Position numbers and translations under genes: made by a program. This document shows positions 33,181 to 63,226 of a stretch of DNA of 64,000 nucleotides, piece by piece (the first letter of the stretch is position 1; each line of letters starts with the position of its first letter). Below the pieces are notes generated by a model, which was not told the origin of the DNA, made no database searches, and saw only the letters and a program-made list of their open reading frames with translations. Source of the stretch: Pelobates cultripes (taxonomy: Eukaryota; Chordata; Amphibia; Anura; Pelobatidae); NCBI GenBank assembly GCA_933207985.1, contig OW240920.1, forward strand, positions 130,219,145 to 130,283,144. Reading direction: 5' to 3'.

Positions 33181-34221
33181 GCCTTTAGTTGCTTAGGACC
33201 ACCACCAGCTGTGTTATTCTACCCACTAGCTTTGCTAGGTGGTTATGCCTCCCGGAGGACACATCAGAGTTTGCAGGAATCTATGATCTTCAAACTTTCT
33301 TTGTCTTAGGGATGAGCATAACCACCTAGCAATAGCGCCGTCTCACGCTCCCCTAGGGTAAGGGTTTTGCCTGCTGGTGATAGTTTGTTTTTCTTTACAT
33401 AAGGTTATCTTGTGGTTATTCCACCTATTTTTAATGGTTTTCTGTTTTTACAAACTATAACCGTACTTCAAGACAAGACCAACAAACCAAGGATCCACCT
33501 ATGTAGGAAGATTGAATACTAGCAGTATCTGCAATACGAAGTTCTCATGTGCTCCTTGTATTAAAAAATAAAAAATCTGCTTTCAGAGACTTGTTACATT
33601 TCATTTTTCTTTACAAAACGTATTTTGTTGCAATTTACGATGTTCCAGTTTCAGTGTCTATTTGATACTTTGTTAAGCTCATACATTGTTGCCTTGTTAT
33701 CTGTTTAGCTGTGTGCATTATACAAGAGTTTTCAAGTCCATCTCATATGTCTTTATGACTTATTAAATAATTTATTTTTGTTTAGATGTTTAATTAAGTT
33801 TCTCTACCCTTTGGGTAATATATATTCTAAGTGCTTCGTGGTAGTTTCCCAATTTAAAAATCTTAAATAATCCGGATTCCCGCACGCAGCACGGCTCTCC
33901 TGATTACCCAATTGGCTGAAACGCTGTTGCTGTGTGTTTTTTCAGCTCTGGCATTTGACTGCGGGAGGCTGCCGCATACCCACTAGCTTTGCCAGGTGGT
34001 TATGCTCATCCCTAAGATAAAGAAAGTTTGCAGATCATAGATTCCTGCAAACTCTGATTGCTCGGTGAGAGCGATCACAAGGCCCATGGGTGCTTGAGGG
34101 GCCAGATGTGCTGCAGACCAGGCATTCCCCCTCTGACGGACCGCCTGGCACTACTTTCGTCACACCCCCCAATTGGGATCACGGCAGCAGGTAAGTACCC
34201 ATGCCGCGGGGGCGCCACTAA

Positions 34222-35427
<1,206 letters not shown>

Positions 35428-35699
35428 CTACCCTTCGACTTTAAAGCCCGGCTTCGGGGTTAATGGTACCTGTCATGTCCCAAACTACTTATGCTCCTTT
35501 GAAAGAGAATACAATTTCATCTCTATAGAGTGCTAGCAGATTCGCTTGTAAGTGTATTGGGAGAAAAATCTATTTAAAAATAGGTCTGTCTTTCTCCCAT
35601 TTCTCAGTCAAATCTTCAGCACAGACTCTATGCCGACGATATTACAGAGAAGGGAGAGCACACAAGAACTCCCACAGCCGGCTCTACTGCTCTCCCAGG

Positions 35700-35740
35700 C
35701 ATAGCAACCACAGCGGATATGCTGTGGTTGCTATGGAAAC
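35700..35740. repeat. Hairpin with X-box-like motif
   Basis: Perfect 15-bp stem CATAGCAACCACAGC / GCTGTGGTTGCTATG with a 6-base loop. The right arm continues as GTTGCTATGGAAAC (35727-35740), which fits the RFX-factor X-box consensus. Function unknown. Confidence 0.55.
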
Positions 35741-36465
35741 GCTACAATTCTGATGCCGGCAACAAAGTTAGCGTCTTGGTGTCACACAGGAGGTTTCGGA
35801 CTTTTCCCCCAAGAAGGGCAAATTACATAAGACGACGGACTGGAGGTGGGTGTAACACAAAGACTAACACCCACAAAGCTCTGAAGAGGGCGGCACTTGA
35901 ACAGAGGGGAAGTAAGTATATTTTATAGTAAGTCCATGTAAATTTGTGACACGATGTAATCAATGTATATAGAGACGATTTAAGGTCCATTTATTTTTTT
36001 CGTAACAGGTTCACTTTAAAAATGGTTTCATGAAACTTGAAAGGAATGCAACCCTACCTTTTAGCAATCGTCCAATAAACCCGGCATGAAAATAGTTGTT
36101 TTCAATTAAATCCTTTGGGCATTTAGAAAGGGGAGAGCTCTGCAGAAAATGCAGGCAGGGTTATGCTTGTATTCTTGTATATGTCCACTAGGGGGCAATG
36201 TTGCCATCCAACATGAGCAAGCAAAAGATAATATACACTAACATTCAAATTGTAATCAATTAAAAAACACCAAATTGTTGAATCTAGGAAAGTGGGGAAA
36301 AAACTCCATCTTCGCTATAAATCACAGCTTGGTTATTTTAGTCTAAATCTTGAAATTAATATTTTAGTTTCCAACACAGTTTTTGTCTGTGTCACTTCAA
36401 TGCAACATCTCCCATTGTACAGCGTTACAGAATTTGCTGGCGCTATATAAATAATAAAATAATAT

Positions 36466-37611
36466 GTGAAGTTATTATACAGCACAGTACGGGAAAACAT
36501 CCTTATTAATGGTATTCACACAGCCCCTAACAGCACCGAGTAAGATACTTTTAATTTACAAACACAAAATGAATCAAACTCCCACTACTCCTGGGCGGCA
36601 GCAATGACTATAGTATTCATCAGCCCAAATACATAAAACAAAAACCAACTTGCGCACTATCACAGATTACTATTCACATTTAAATAATTGGTGGTTTTTA
36701 GTATCATTCCAATCACCATTAGAGTGTAAGCTCACCTGCCACATCAAGGCGAAACCTCTTAGGTGAGTCCTGCACTGACCTTCAGCTGCAAGGGAAAATC
36801 TCTAATGAGACAGAAGAGGGTATTATGAACCCCTGCACACCTGTTAAGTCTTAAAGGCCCACTCCACACCCACCCTTTATGGCTGAGGAGTATCTAATTA
36901 TAATGACAGTTTATAAAAGTACAGATTTTTTAAGAGAAATCATAATTTTTATCAATTTTAATAAAACACAAATAGTCAATCAAATAGCCAGGGGGTTTCT
37001 TCCTGCTTCCAATAGATTACTCAATGCTTTCCCATGGACGTTCAGTGTCTTAGAATCACGGAAGCTGGATTAACCCTCAGTGAAACATAGCAGTTTGCCA
37101 TGTGTTGCGGCCCCGGCCGGCGCAGTGTAAGCGTGGGGGGGGAGGAGGACACACGGATCAATTTTCGCACAGGGCCCCATGGGTCATGTGTACGCCACTG
37201 GTGGCAGCAATGGCTATAGTGTGTACTCGCCATAATATATAAAACAAGCTTTTAATCCACAACCTGGCTGAAGACAGAGACATTACAAAGAGGCAGTGAT
37301 ATCCTTACTATCTGTCTCCCTGGGTGTCCTCTCCTTGTAGTGCAGGTTGTTTTGTCAGTGACTGAGCTGTGTACATACATTTGATAGGGAAGTATTTTTC
37401 TGGAGTGAGGGTATGTGGCTAAAAGGCTTATGGTGCAGTAATTTGCAAAACATTTATTTTATGAGCAAAAAGAAGAATTAAGCACGTAAATAATACAGCA
37501 TATTAATACAATTAATTAAATAACTGCATTAAATTTGTAATGCTGCTCGGAGTGTTGTAAATGCTGCAGGTTTGCGGTAACTATTGCAGGTTACTATAGC
37601 ATAGTGTAGGG
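36466..37611. other. Intergenic stretch, nothing recognised
   Basis: AT-rich, with no coding signal and no clear repeat boundaries apart from the LINE tail fragment just upstream. Confidence 0.5.
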
Positions 37612-37938
37612 TTAAAGGGAAACTCCAGTGCCAGGAAAACAATCCGTTTTCCTGGCACTGCAGGTCCCTTCTCCCTCCCATCCCCCATTCCCGGTTGCTG
37701 AAGGGGTGAAAACTGCACATGCGCATTAGAGCTACCCATAGGAATTTCCTATGGGGAATTGAGCGACGCTGGAGGTCCTCACACAGCGTCGCTGTGCTAG
37801 AAACCAGGAAGTGCCCTCTAGTGGCTGTCTACTAGAGTTTATAAGAAACTGCAATAATTACAGTTGCAGGGTTAAGAGTAGTGGGAGTTTGCACCCAGAC
37901 CACTCCAATGGGCAGAAGTGCCTGGAGTGTCCCTTTAA
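37612..37938. mobile_element. T2/Kolobok-like MITE, inverted relative to 15299
   Basis: Begins TTAAAGGGAAACTCCAGTGC and ends GAGTGTCCCTTTAA, bounded by TTAA. The internal blocks CACTTCCTGG-type and CCCTCTAGTGGCTGTC match the copy at 15299-15829 in reverse order. Confidence 0.85.
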
Positions 37939-38569
37939 TTTTATAATAAATGTTTTATAATAATACTGCAATAACTGGAATATAATAATAATAATATAAC
38001 ATAGTTACATAATATATTCAGCATATGTAAGTCAGCAGCTCAAACATCTCTAGGATTGGGGGGAGGGATTATTTTACCTGTGTATGGGTTGCAAAACGTG
38101 CTCTTTTCCCAACCGAGTAAAATGTCCAGTATAAAAATATATTTCTCCATATTAGAACAGAAAATATTTGCACTCTAAACACCATAGCCACTACAGCTCA
38201 ATCTAGTGGTTATGGTGAAAGGAGTATGTGAGCGCCCTCCCACATTTTTTCTGTCAAACTAAAATGTTAGGTAGTTGTACATGGAATCCTAGGACAGCAG
38301 ACACAAACTCTTTACACCATAACCACTACACTTTCACGCTTAAATGAACAGAGCGCTATCAAGATTTTTCCTTCAGAATCTGACAACACTGAACTATTTT
38401 ATCTCTGCTTAGAGCATTGTGTCTCCTATCTGTACCTGCTGAATATTTACTCACTGGCACTGCCCCGATTATTATCTCACCCCTTCTCGCTCTTCCTGTC
38501 TGGAGCTGTGTGCGAACAGTAACTTTCAATAAATAACTTAAAGGGTTATTCAATAAAGTGAGAATTCAC

Positions 38570-38673
38570 AAATGTTAAGGCTTGGCCTGAAGTTGTGGGA
38601 GGGGCATGGTACCTGTTTAATCCCCCCTACTCACCTTCCTCCGTCCCGTACGTTTTTTAGCGACTCGCATGTC
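38570..38673 (+). repeat. Block A, copy 1, of split direct repeat
   Basis: Starts AAATGTTAAGGCTTGGCCTG and ends TTAGCGACTCGCATGTC. About 95% identical to 41811-41916 by eye. Confidence 0.9.
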
Positions 38674-41600
38674 GCTATTTCCGGACGCCATTTGCTTCCC
38701 TCGCAGTTCTCCTTGCCTGGCCTGCCATTTCCCCCGACGTTTTCGTCTCGTCCACGGTTGTTGCTGGGGCTCTGCTCCGGTCGGCTGTCCGTCCTTTCAT
38801 CTCTTCTGTTGCCGTGAGTTTACTTACCTCCGTTCGGGAGTTTTCCTTTCCCCTTGTTCCTATTGATCGCTCGGTTCGCATGGTTCTGGGGGGTTCGTGG
38901 CTCTCGGGCGTTTCGCATGTTTTTACCCGACCGCTCCCGCCATTTCGCCTGTTTTTGCTGCACGAATGCCTCACACGATCAGAGAGCCCATTTCTTTTGC
39001 TGGGATTTGCTTACGGCATACACACGCCCACGCGTCTGTTATAGGACTTTCACTCACCGTGCGCTCAGCTGCCTTACAACGGAGCTACATATGGCGGAGC
39101 GGGTGGAAGCAGGGTTTTGGTTATGAGGCATCCGCTCTTGGATACAATGTTGCAAGGACCCCCTTGGGCACTGGGGAAGCCAGGCTATTTGAGGTTGCGT
39201 TAGTACATGGAATTTCTTTAGCTTGCTCGTCTGCTGTATCATGCTGTAAGTAATGTTTCTGAATACACTAAACTTTTATGATTCCATGATCCATAGTTTC
39301 TTCCCTCGTGTGGAGGGTTTTATATGGGGTGTTGGCTCCAATACTTTGTAGAGTACTCTACCCCCTTTTTTCGATAGAGTGCATGCTGCCTGAGATTTTT
39401 AGCAATATAAAAAAAACAAAAAAACCCTAATAATTAAATAGTAATGGACAGCCATTGTATTTCGAATTGTCCCCATCTGGTTGTTTTGTACACTTTTCTA
39501 ATCTATTAGTAGTAGCAGAGCTGGATGTATTTATATGTGTAAATCCCCTTTCTCTACTGCTCTGGTTGTACTACATGGAGGTAGTACCCACTGAGCAGTT
39601 TAGACCTCCTGCAGTCACCTGACCGATAAACATTGTTAGTAGTCGATTTTGGGCTCGCAACTCTTACATTTCTACCTTTTTACACCCCATTGTTAGGTTC
39701 TCTCTTCCTATTTGGGGTCTTTCGCTATTTATTTTGTTACGAGGCGGTTTTGCATGTTTACGGACCTTTTATAGAATATGTTGGTTTTTGTGCATACTCA
39801 AATTAATCTCATGATTTTTTTTAAAATTTTTTCTCTATCCTAGGTTTTTCTGCCCAGTCGCAGGGTCTGACCCACGTTCTTCATTCGAGTATTTCCCGTT
39901 TCCCTGCACGCCTTTAGTCATCGGGCTACATTATTTTCCTGAACCCCCCTACATTTTCGTTCCACGTTTCCTCGGGTACATCCTCTCTCACACTCCCTTG
40001 CCTCCCCTCTTAGTTAGCTGTTGCTGGCTGTCAAGGTCCTAGGTGTCCACTAGTTGTATTTCCCCTGGCTTCCTCGCCTAGGTTAGTGATCCTGCGAGGC
40101 CAACACCCATCCTCATGCTCGGAGGTACTACGCCCCTCGGGCCAAATCATAGTTAGTTGTCTCGGATTGTGGCATAGGGAGGGCCTCACCTGTCACTCCC
40201 ATCCTATCTTATGTTTAGCTGTCACCGAGAGGCCAACACCCCGCCACAACGTTCGGTGGCCACGTTATACCCTCGCGCCAACTCATAGATAGAGCCTTTA
40301 ATTTAGTTTTTAATTGCTTCGCCTTTTGGTATTAGCTAGTATGCCAGCACACATACACGTACCCCCCCACACACGCATTAGGTCGCTTATGCGCTGCCTA
40401 TTCCTATTCGTCTCTTTTCTAGCAGGTCTCTGCTGCTAGGCGTTGGCGTGGTATTGTCCGCCTGGGCTCTCTGGCTTGGTCTGGTACCGTTCACGCACTG
40501 GTGCTTCGGCTACTCCTACCTTTTTTTCGGGTCCTGGGCCCTTCCTTGCTTCACTGCAGTTCTCGCGAGCACCTCCCCCCCTTCCCCCCACCCGGCAGCC
40601 TTATGGTCAGCTGAACTCTCAGTCCGCACTCCATGGGTAACGCTGTTGCTGGTGGGGGCCCCTGAGTTTGCTCTTACTTCTCCGTTTCGCCTCCTGGTTG
40701 TCTTCGCTGCCGTCGTCTATGGGGCGGTGTCGGATGGCAGTTTGGGGTAACTGGCATCTGCCACTTTGGCTGGGTCCGATCTAGGCTTCCGGCACCTTTC
40801 GGGGGGCCTGTCCATGGGCTGCCAGCCTGGTTAGCTCGTGGTCATCATTTTTTGCTCTGGCTCTTTTTCCAATGCTCGCGGTTTTTGTGTGTTCGGGCCT
40901 TCTTCCCCTTTGAGGCTCCTTCTTCGCGTATACTGATACTGTATCTGTTGCTATATTGTCTGCATTTTGGTTTTGCTTTTTTTTTTTTGCCACCTCTAAC
41001 TTGCATCAACTCTACCTATCCGGTTCACAACTCCACATGTTGTACAGGTTTGCCATTCATACGCAGTTTCATGTCCTCATTCCACACTATTAGCATACTC
41101 AAGGCGTTTCAGGTTCCAGGGAATTTCAAATTTACAGATTTCACATCAACATCCAAGTATCTCATTCACTATCAGACCTATTAAATGCCTGACACTACGA
41201 ACCGGGCGTCAACCTTCAATGCAGGGCAATAACTGCTTGATCCAAGGAAATCCGACTGCCATTATAGGGTCAAGAAGGAATTTTTTCCCAGCTTGTTGCA
41301 CATTGGAAGCGCTTCAAACTGGGTTTCTTCGCCTTCTTTTGGATCAACCATTTAAACACAAATGTGAGGAAGGCTGTACTTGATGGGCACTAGTCACGTT
41401 AACTTTGTAATCTAGTTGTTGAGCCGCTATTCCTGCTTCCACAGTTTCTTGGGTCTCACATACTTTCCCACAGCCACCACGTCCTTCTTGCAGCATTATC
41501 TTAGGAAGTCTCACCTATTCATGCAGCCTACTGATTACCCTCTCTACCCCACATTTAGTCTACCCTAGGGGGCCAACATGTTTAATATACCTTACTTCCC

Positions 41601-41723
41601 CTTGCACAATTAAGAGTGCCGGTTAAAGTGCTGGGTAACTATTTCCTCGCTCTGCATTTACCATACAGCTAGGCAATTAGGTTTTGTAGATTGTTTTTCG
41701 TTTCTGACAGGTACCCAATTTTT

Positions 41724-42052
41724 GCCCTCTTTTATTACAGGCCTACCACAATGTCGGTTCCGGCACACCTCAACCGACTTATTTCCCTTATGGCCTTATT
41801 TGCCCCTCACACAAATGTTAAGGCTTGGCCTGCAGTTGTGGGAGGGGCATGGTACCTATTTAAACCCCCCTACTCACCTTCCTCCGTCCCATAAATTTTT
41901 TAGCGACTCGCATGTCCCCACCCTCCACTCCCTCTATCTATACTTTCATTACACCTCATGGGTGGGCCCTCTTTTATTACAGGCCTACCACAACGTCGGT
42001 TCCGGCACACCTCGACCGACTTATTTCCCTTACGGCCTTATTTGCCCCTCAC
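41724..42052 (+). repeat. Block B1, A2 and B2 of split direct repeat
   Basis: B1 41724-41810 abuts A2 41811-41916. B2 41966-42052 follows after 49 bp. B1 and B2 differ by a few substitutions (e.g. ACAATG/ACAACG, CTCAACC/CTCGACC). Confidence 0.9.
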
Positions 42053-42320
42053 ACAACTTTAGTTAGTAACCCCGATCGATACACACAGCATGCATAACTT
42101 GCAACATTCTCAAACATGAAAGATAAAATAAAGACACATGAGCCAATATTGCCTGCAGTAAACAATCTGTATTCAACGGACAGATCTCCCCACCAGAACA
42201 AAGCAGGGGGAGGCATTTAACACAAACATCTCCAGTGGCCTGCCACTATCATCATGCCCCCACCCTGCACTCCACAGAAACGGGAAGCAGAGAGGTGTGC
42301 AGATAGAGAGCATAGACAAT

Positions 42321-42496
42321 GGGCTTTATTCTGTAAACACTGAATTGAAGTGAATTGAAAACCGTACTGCTATAATTCAGGCAAAAATAATTGATTTGGA
42401 AAAAATCGAGCTACCATCAGTCAGTCAACTTGGCTACTTAAATTTTGCGATTCGGTTTTTAATGCACTGCAATTTGGTATTTACTGAATAAACCCC
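42321..42496. repeat. Palindromic MITE
   Basis: Left GGGCTTTATTCTGTAAACAC pairs with right TTTACTGAATAAACCCC. Same family as 17934-18098. Confidence 0.65.
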
Positions 42497-42751
42497 TCTG
42501 TATGGACTACAGATGCTGTTAGCAAAATCTGAGCCCGAGGCAAGTTACACACAGGAGAATTGGCAGATCAGAGAGATGAGGGACACACTGTGTTCTACGC
42601 AGTAGAGTTTAAGATCTGTTGAAAATAACGTGATCATGTTTTTGATGTAGGTGACCTTGCAGGAAGTATCTTGAATATATAACAGTATGTGCATACACTG
42701 ATATGTCAGTACGCCCATCTGGAATATGTTATACGCACCCTTAGTAAGAGT

Positions 42752-43100
42752 TAAAGGGACACTGCTTTAGTAAGAGTTAAAGGGACACTATAGACACCCA
42801 GATCACTTCATCTCATTGAAGTGGTCTGGGTGACATGTCCCCCCCCCCCAGTTTTAACCCTGCAGCCAAAATCATTGTCGTACCAGTAAAATAGCAGAGT
42901 AAAACTCAGCTATTTCTATCAAAACGTCTCAGAGAGACTACCTGATTGGCACAGCGTTTTGCCGTGCATGCGCACTAGCTTCCTATCAATCTCAATGATC
43001 TCAGTCGAAGAGGCAGAAGTACCCCTAACGAGACTAGCACAGCGAGGGAAGAAAGATAAATAAAATATCCCTTTTAACCCAGCCAGAGCTGGCCAGGTCA
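42752..43100. repeat. T2-like MITE, 3'-truncated, duplicated start
   Basis: TTAAAGGGACACT appears twice, at about 42752 and 42777. Then come the arm CACCCAGATCACTTC / GAAGTGGTCTGGGTG and the usual TTTTAACCCTGCAG block. Confidence 0.65.
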
Positions 43101-44723
43101 CCTTAATGAGACATGTTTAACTGGGGTAGAAATTGCCATGGTAATTTTGTATTTTAGAGAGTGTTTTATTTTTAATTCTGTGGAGAGATCCAGGGTTTTA
43201 AATCGCTGACCCTATTAAATATACTAAAATACAAAACTGTCAATCTAAACACCATTAGTATTATTCATTAAGCTCATAGACTAAAATGGTCGTGGCTATA
43301 GTTGAGTTGGAGAATTGTTCCAAATCGTCTACTTTAGCCTAAGGTTTACCATTTGGGTTCATTAAAATTCAGACTTTTACGAATAACGCTGCATATTTTA
43401 GTGAATCGAAAACCGAAGTATAAAATTTACTCTAAAATAGTATTACTGATTTTTTTTTTTTTTTTATATACATTAATTAGCTATTTTGACCTTGATTTTG
43501 CAATTTAGTGTTCAATTCACTACAAATCAGTGTTCGGTGAATACACTCTAAAATACAAATTTACCATTTGATGTTTCCTGAGCCATTAATAATGTCCCTG
43601 GTTCCCTCCCTCTTACTCTATTCATTGTTTTGATATGGACTTATACGGACTACTTATAACATCTGAGTGTCTGTGAGTGTGCAAGAACTAACTGTTACAC
43701 CTGGTATAATAAATTAATTTTGGCAAATTACTCTAGTGCTGGTGACCTGTGTTGATCTAAAGTAGTGATTGACGTAGTGACGCATGTCGTAGACCAGTGA
43801 ACGTAATCCTTGGAATTGAGAAGAGACACATGAACTATTTCTCTCTGAGAGTCTTTAAACTGGGAGTGCATCATGGGTGTTGTAGTTCAAAAGGTTTGCT
43901 ATCACTGACACTGAATATATGTGCATATACCTTTACCTTTACAGCTGTGTGTGGCAGACAGGAATGTGTGTTTGGCAGTAACGCACAAGACTTAGACGGA
44001 AGTCTCTAACGAATGTGGTGTATCACAGTGAAGGTGTAACGACACTGTGGGATTAAAGTTGACTTGTGAACGTAAATTAGATAAACACTATTTAATACAG
44101 TATATAATCTCTCTAAATATTGTGTTCATGGTTTTAGAATAATTATTTTAAACTATGTTTTAAAATTCTTGTCTTGGCACTTAGTATGTTTGTGGGATTT
44201 TGGCACACAGTTAAATATCTTCCCTCCTTGAAAGATTTAAACCAGCAGTGTCGTTTTCAAGGTTTTTTTTTTTTTTACAACTATAGAATGTGTATGAAGA
44301 ATCTATAGAAACGGAAATAGAATTTCACTGAAACATCTTAAACAAGAGACAAAGTTGGCCACCTCTGTCATGTGTACGCACACATTTCTTAACAAATGTG
44401 TCGGAATGGCAAAGCTTCAAACTAATTCGGCATCTTGCAATTTCCTATGGCATCTGATTGCACATGCGCAAAATATATAGAGGATCCTGCAGATTTGTGG
44501 GATTTTCCATAAAACCTGCTTTGACCTCATGCATATGTGCAAGTACACCAGCGATGTGACTCTTGGTGACTTTGTCTGCCTCAAAATCAAGATGCAGTTC
44601 AACTGGAGAGCTACAGTATATCTCCCTCCCCCCGCTCCCCACCTGGCACTACTATGCAAGCACATATTTTACCTTGAGGGGACTTTGTTAAAAACACAAA
44701 GACTCCTCAAGGTAAAGTGCCAC
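43101..44723. other. Intergenic stretch, no gene recognised
   Basis: AT-rich. Degenerate palindromic-MITE-like sequence around 43250-43560 and a TGCATCATGGGTGTTGTAGT motif at about 43866. Nothing else supported. Confidence 0.5.
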
Positions 44724-45808
44724 TTTATTGTTACTAAATCGTGCACTAGTTATATAACAAATAGCAAAAATACAGGAAATGAGTAGAGAACCAGGAAGAA
44801 ATGCATGCTGGGAAATATTCTGTGATATGAGAGAGCTACGCCCATGAGCTCTTAAATTGCTATACCTTTTTGGTTGTTTTTAAAAGGTTAACACAACAGT
44901 TTCTTTTATGCATTATTAATTTATGTTTTGGAGAGGGAGGTAGATGACCAGTCCACTTAAATGATTAAGCACCTTAACTGCAAAAAAATTAGATTTTTCT
45001 AAATATTCTGTTTTGTATGGCACATTTTCCTCTCCTCCTCCTAAGACTGGCAATATGGTAATTTGGCAGAATCTCTCATACTAACAGGCTATGTCTGTGG
45101 GGCGGGCATTAAATTTTGGAACAGATGTATAAACACTACAGGGAACAGAATGGAGCACAAGGAGCCACATTTATCAAAGCAAAATTGGGAATAAAATGGG
45201 TAAATATACAGAATTCACTTTACAAACCAGTGGAATGTTCTGCTGATACCTCCTGAACAGCACTTTGTCCCAAAATGTCTCCACTTTTGCCTTGATAAGT
45301 ATGGCCCATGGTTCCCAAACAGGCAAGATAACAAGACTTTAAAATAAAAAAGTGTTGCTAAATATTATTAAAATAATTATAATACATAACATATTAAAAA
45401 AAATGAGAAAGTGCGGGTGGTGGTTTTGAGCAAAGCCTAAGTTCAGGAGGAAGGAAGCATCTGAAAATCTTGATTGGAGGCATGAATGGGTCAGTCCAGC
45501 CCACAGTGTCCTTGTTACATATATGATGATGGGTCAGTCCAGCCCCATCCCAATCCGGTTCTCCAGAGTTGAAGTCTGTAAAGTCAATTAAGTTCATCAA
45601 ATGTCCCCTGGATTTGTAACAGTTCCATCAAATCTTTCTTTCAGGTGCCTCTCGGAACATGGAAGTCCTACGGGTGAGTCCAGCCCTCCCCAAGTGAAGC
45701 TGCCAGGTGGGTACAGCTCCACATTTGTAAAAGTTCCCATTTTAAAGATAAATTGATTAGTCCGAGCACTATGCCCCTTGTTACATTGTGGGGGAGTGAA
45801 GAATGTCC
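44724..45808 (-). other. FGD1: Probable FGD1 3' UTR
   Basis: Sequence downstream of the FGD1 stop codon without recognisable coding content. The first clear AATAAA on this strand is at 44729-44724. The extent rests on this hexamer alone. Confidence 0.35.
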
Positions 45809-62089
<16,281 letters not shown>

Positions 62090-62199
62090 CTATGGGCGAA
62101 AGGTTATAAAGCAAGAGAAGGAAGACATTATGAAAAATGAATGAATATTGCATATTTTAAATTGAACAATTCAGATAAAACAGCCCTTGATATTTTAAA

Positions 62200-62345
62200 G
62201 GGGTCATTCAGTTAAGTGAATTTAAAATGTAAGGGGAAAATAGCCGAACTGGGAAAATTTCTCTAAGTCAGATTGGCTTTCAGTCCGGCTACTCTGGCCT
62301 TAAATTTGAAATTCACTTTGAATTCTCACTTCTGTAAATAACTCT
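62200..62345. repeat. Palindromic MITE
   Basis: GGGTCATTCAGTTAAGTGAA pairs loosely with TTCTCACTTCTGTAAATAAC. The core GGAAAATAGCCGAACTGGG / GGCTACTCTGGCC matches the 17934 family. Confidence 0.7.
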
Positions 62346-63226
62346 GAAAGTATGAACTCCACCAGCCTCTGAGTAAATGGCATACCTCTGAAACATACGG
62401 CACCATTCATACTGGAAACATGTGGTTTCATTTTCGTATAGGGCCCACATAGAGGCTTAAAGTTCAATATAAACATTATTACATTACTATAAAATAAGGA
62501 ACATTTTATTTATGATGGATGATTCCGGTAGAATAATTCACAGGTTATGCAAACACTTGCCCCAGGGGACCAGTTACTATCCTATATGTCGGCTGTATCT
62601 GCTGATGAAGAGCTCTTGGTAAATATCACATCCATGTGTTATTGCTGTGGTCCTTGTGTGTGGGTGTTTTTAAGAGTAATATGTCATGTTGTATCATGTA
62701 TCTAAATACTGAATAGGGGAACCATGACTCGTCTGGAAATTCCACCACTGGATAAAACACTAAAAATCTCCTCTAGCTTGTGTTAAGGAGGACAGTCTAG
62801 GCACCATAACCACTTTGTTTCATTGAAGTGGCTATGGTGCCTGGAGTTCCACTGAATGACGGTCCCCTGATGACCAGAGCCCAGCCACTGTCTGAAGCCT
62901 ATCACATCTGCCCATATTCCCTGTGAGGACCAGTCTGAGTACAGCTTCAGACCAGCATTCAGTGTGAAATCATTTCGAAAAGGTCCCATTAACCCTTACA
63001 TGTGATTCGCCATTTTATTAATATGATTATTAAATATTTAGCAATTGACACCATGATCCAGTCCAGTCCTGGCACAGCCAAGGCACAGATTACATTACAA
63101 GAGAAGAGTTGGAAATCGTGTATCGTTTTCTTTCTCTCTCTCTATGCTGACTGGTATCGGCCAAAGACAGCTTATAATAATGATTAACAGGGAGCCAAGA
63201 TAAACGCTTTATGTCTCAGAATATAG

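Larger units (their letters stand above)
31296..34058 (+). mobile_element. Second decayed DIRS-like retrotransposon
   Basis: A gag-like remnant (31630-32330; SFHYISNICRTRWLHVAGI, SYLCGPSFIQGV) is followed, after loss of nearly all the RT, by a tyrosine recombinase remnant (about 32600-33150; FKGHSIRGVSASKAAAKG). Inverted repeats at about 33283-33335 and 33977-34056 (CAGAGTTTGCAGGAATCTAT and complement) mark the 3' internal/terminal repeat region. The sequence differs from the copy at 19.4-24.2 kb, so it is a separate family. Confidence 0.85.
38570..42052 (+). mobile_element. Split-direct-repeat element (Ngaro-like, non-autonomous)
   Basis: Block A (~104 bp, AAATGTTAAGGCTTGGCCTG) occurs at 38570-38673 and again at 41811-41916. 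Block B (~87 bp, GCCCTCTTTTATTACAGGCC) occurs at 41724-41810 and 41966-42052. The order A-body-B-A-B is the split direct repeat arrangement of Ngaro/VIPER/PAT tyrosine-recombinase retrotransposons. The ~3-kb GC-richer body holds no recognisable gag, RT or recombinase. It contains a degenerate direct repeat (GAGGCCAACACCC at about 40096 and 40230) and a dispersed module at 41270-41400 (GGTCAAGAAGGAATTTTTTC) that recurs at 58655-58800. Confidence 0.7.

Noticed and set aside
38572..41184. Several overlapping 60-120-codon frames in the split-direct-repeat body
   Set aside because: GC-rich, overlapping in several frames, and without any RT, gag or recombinase motif that I can recognise.
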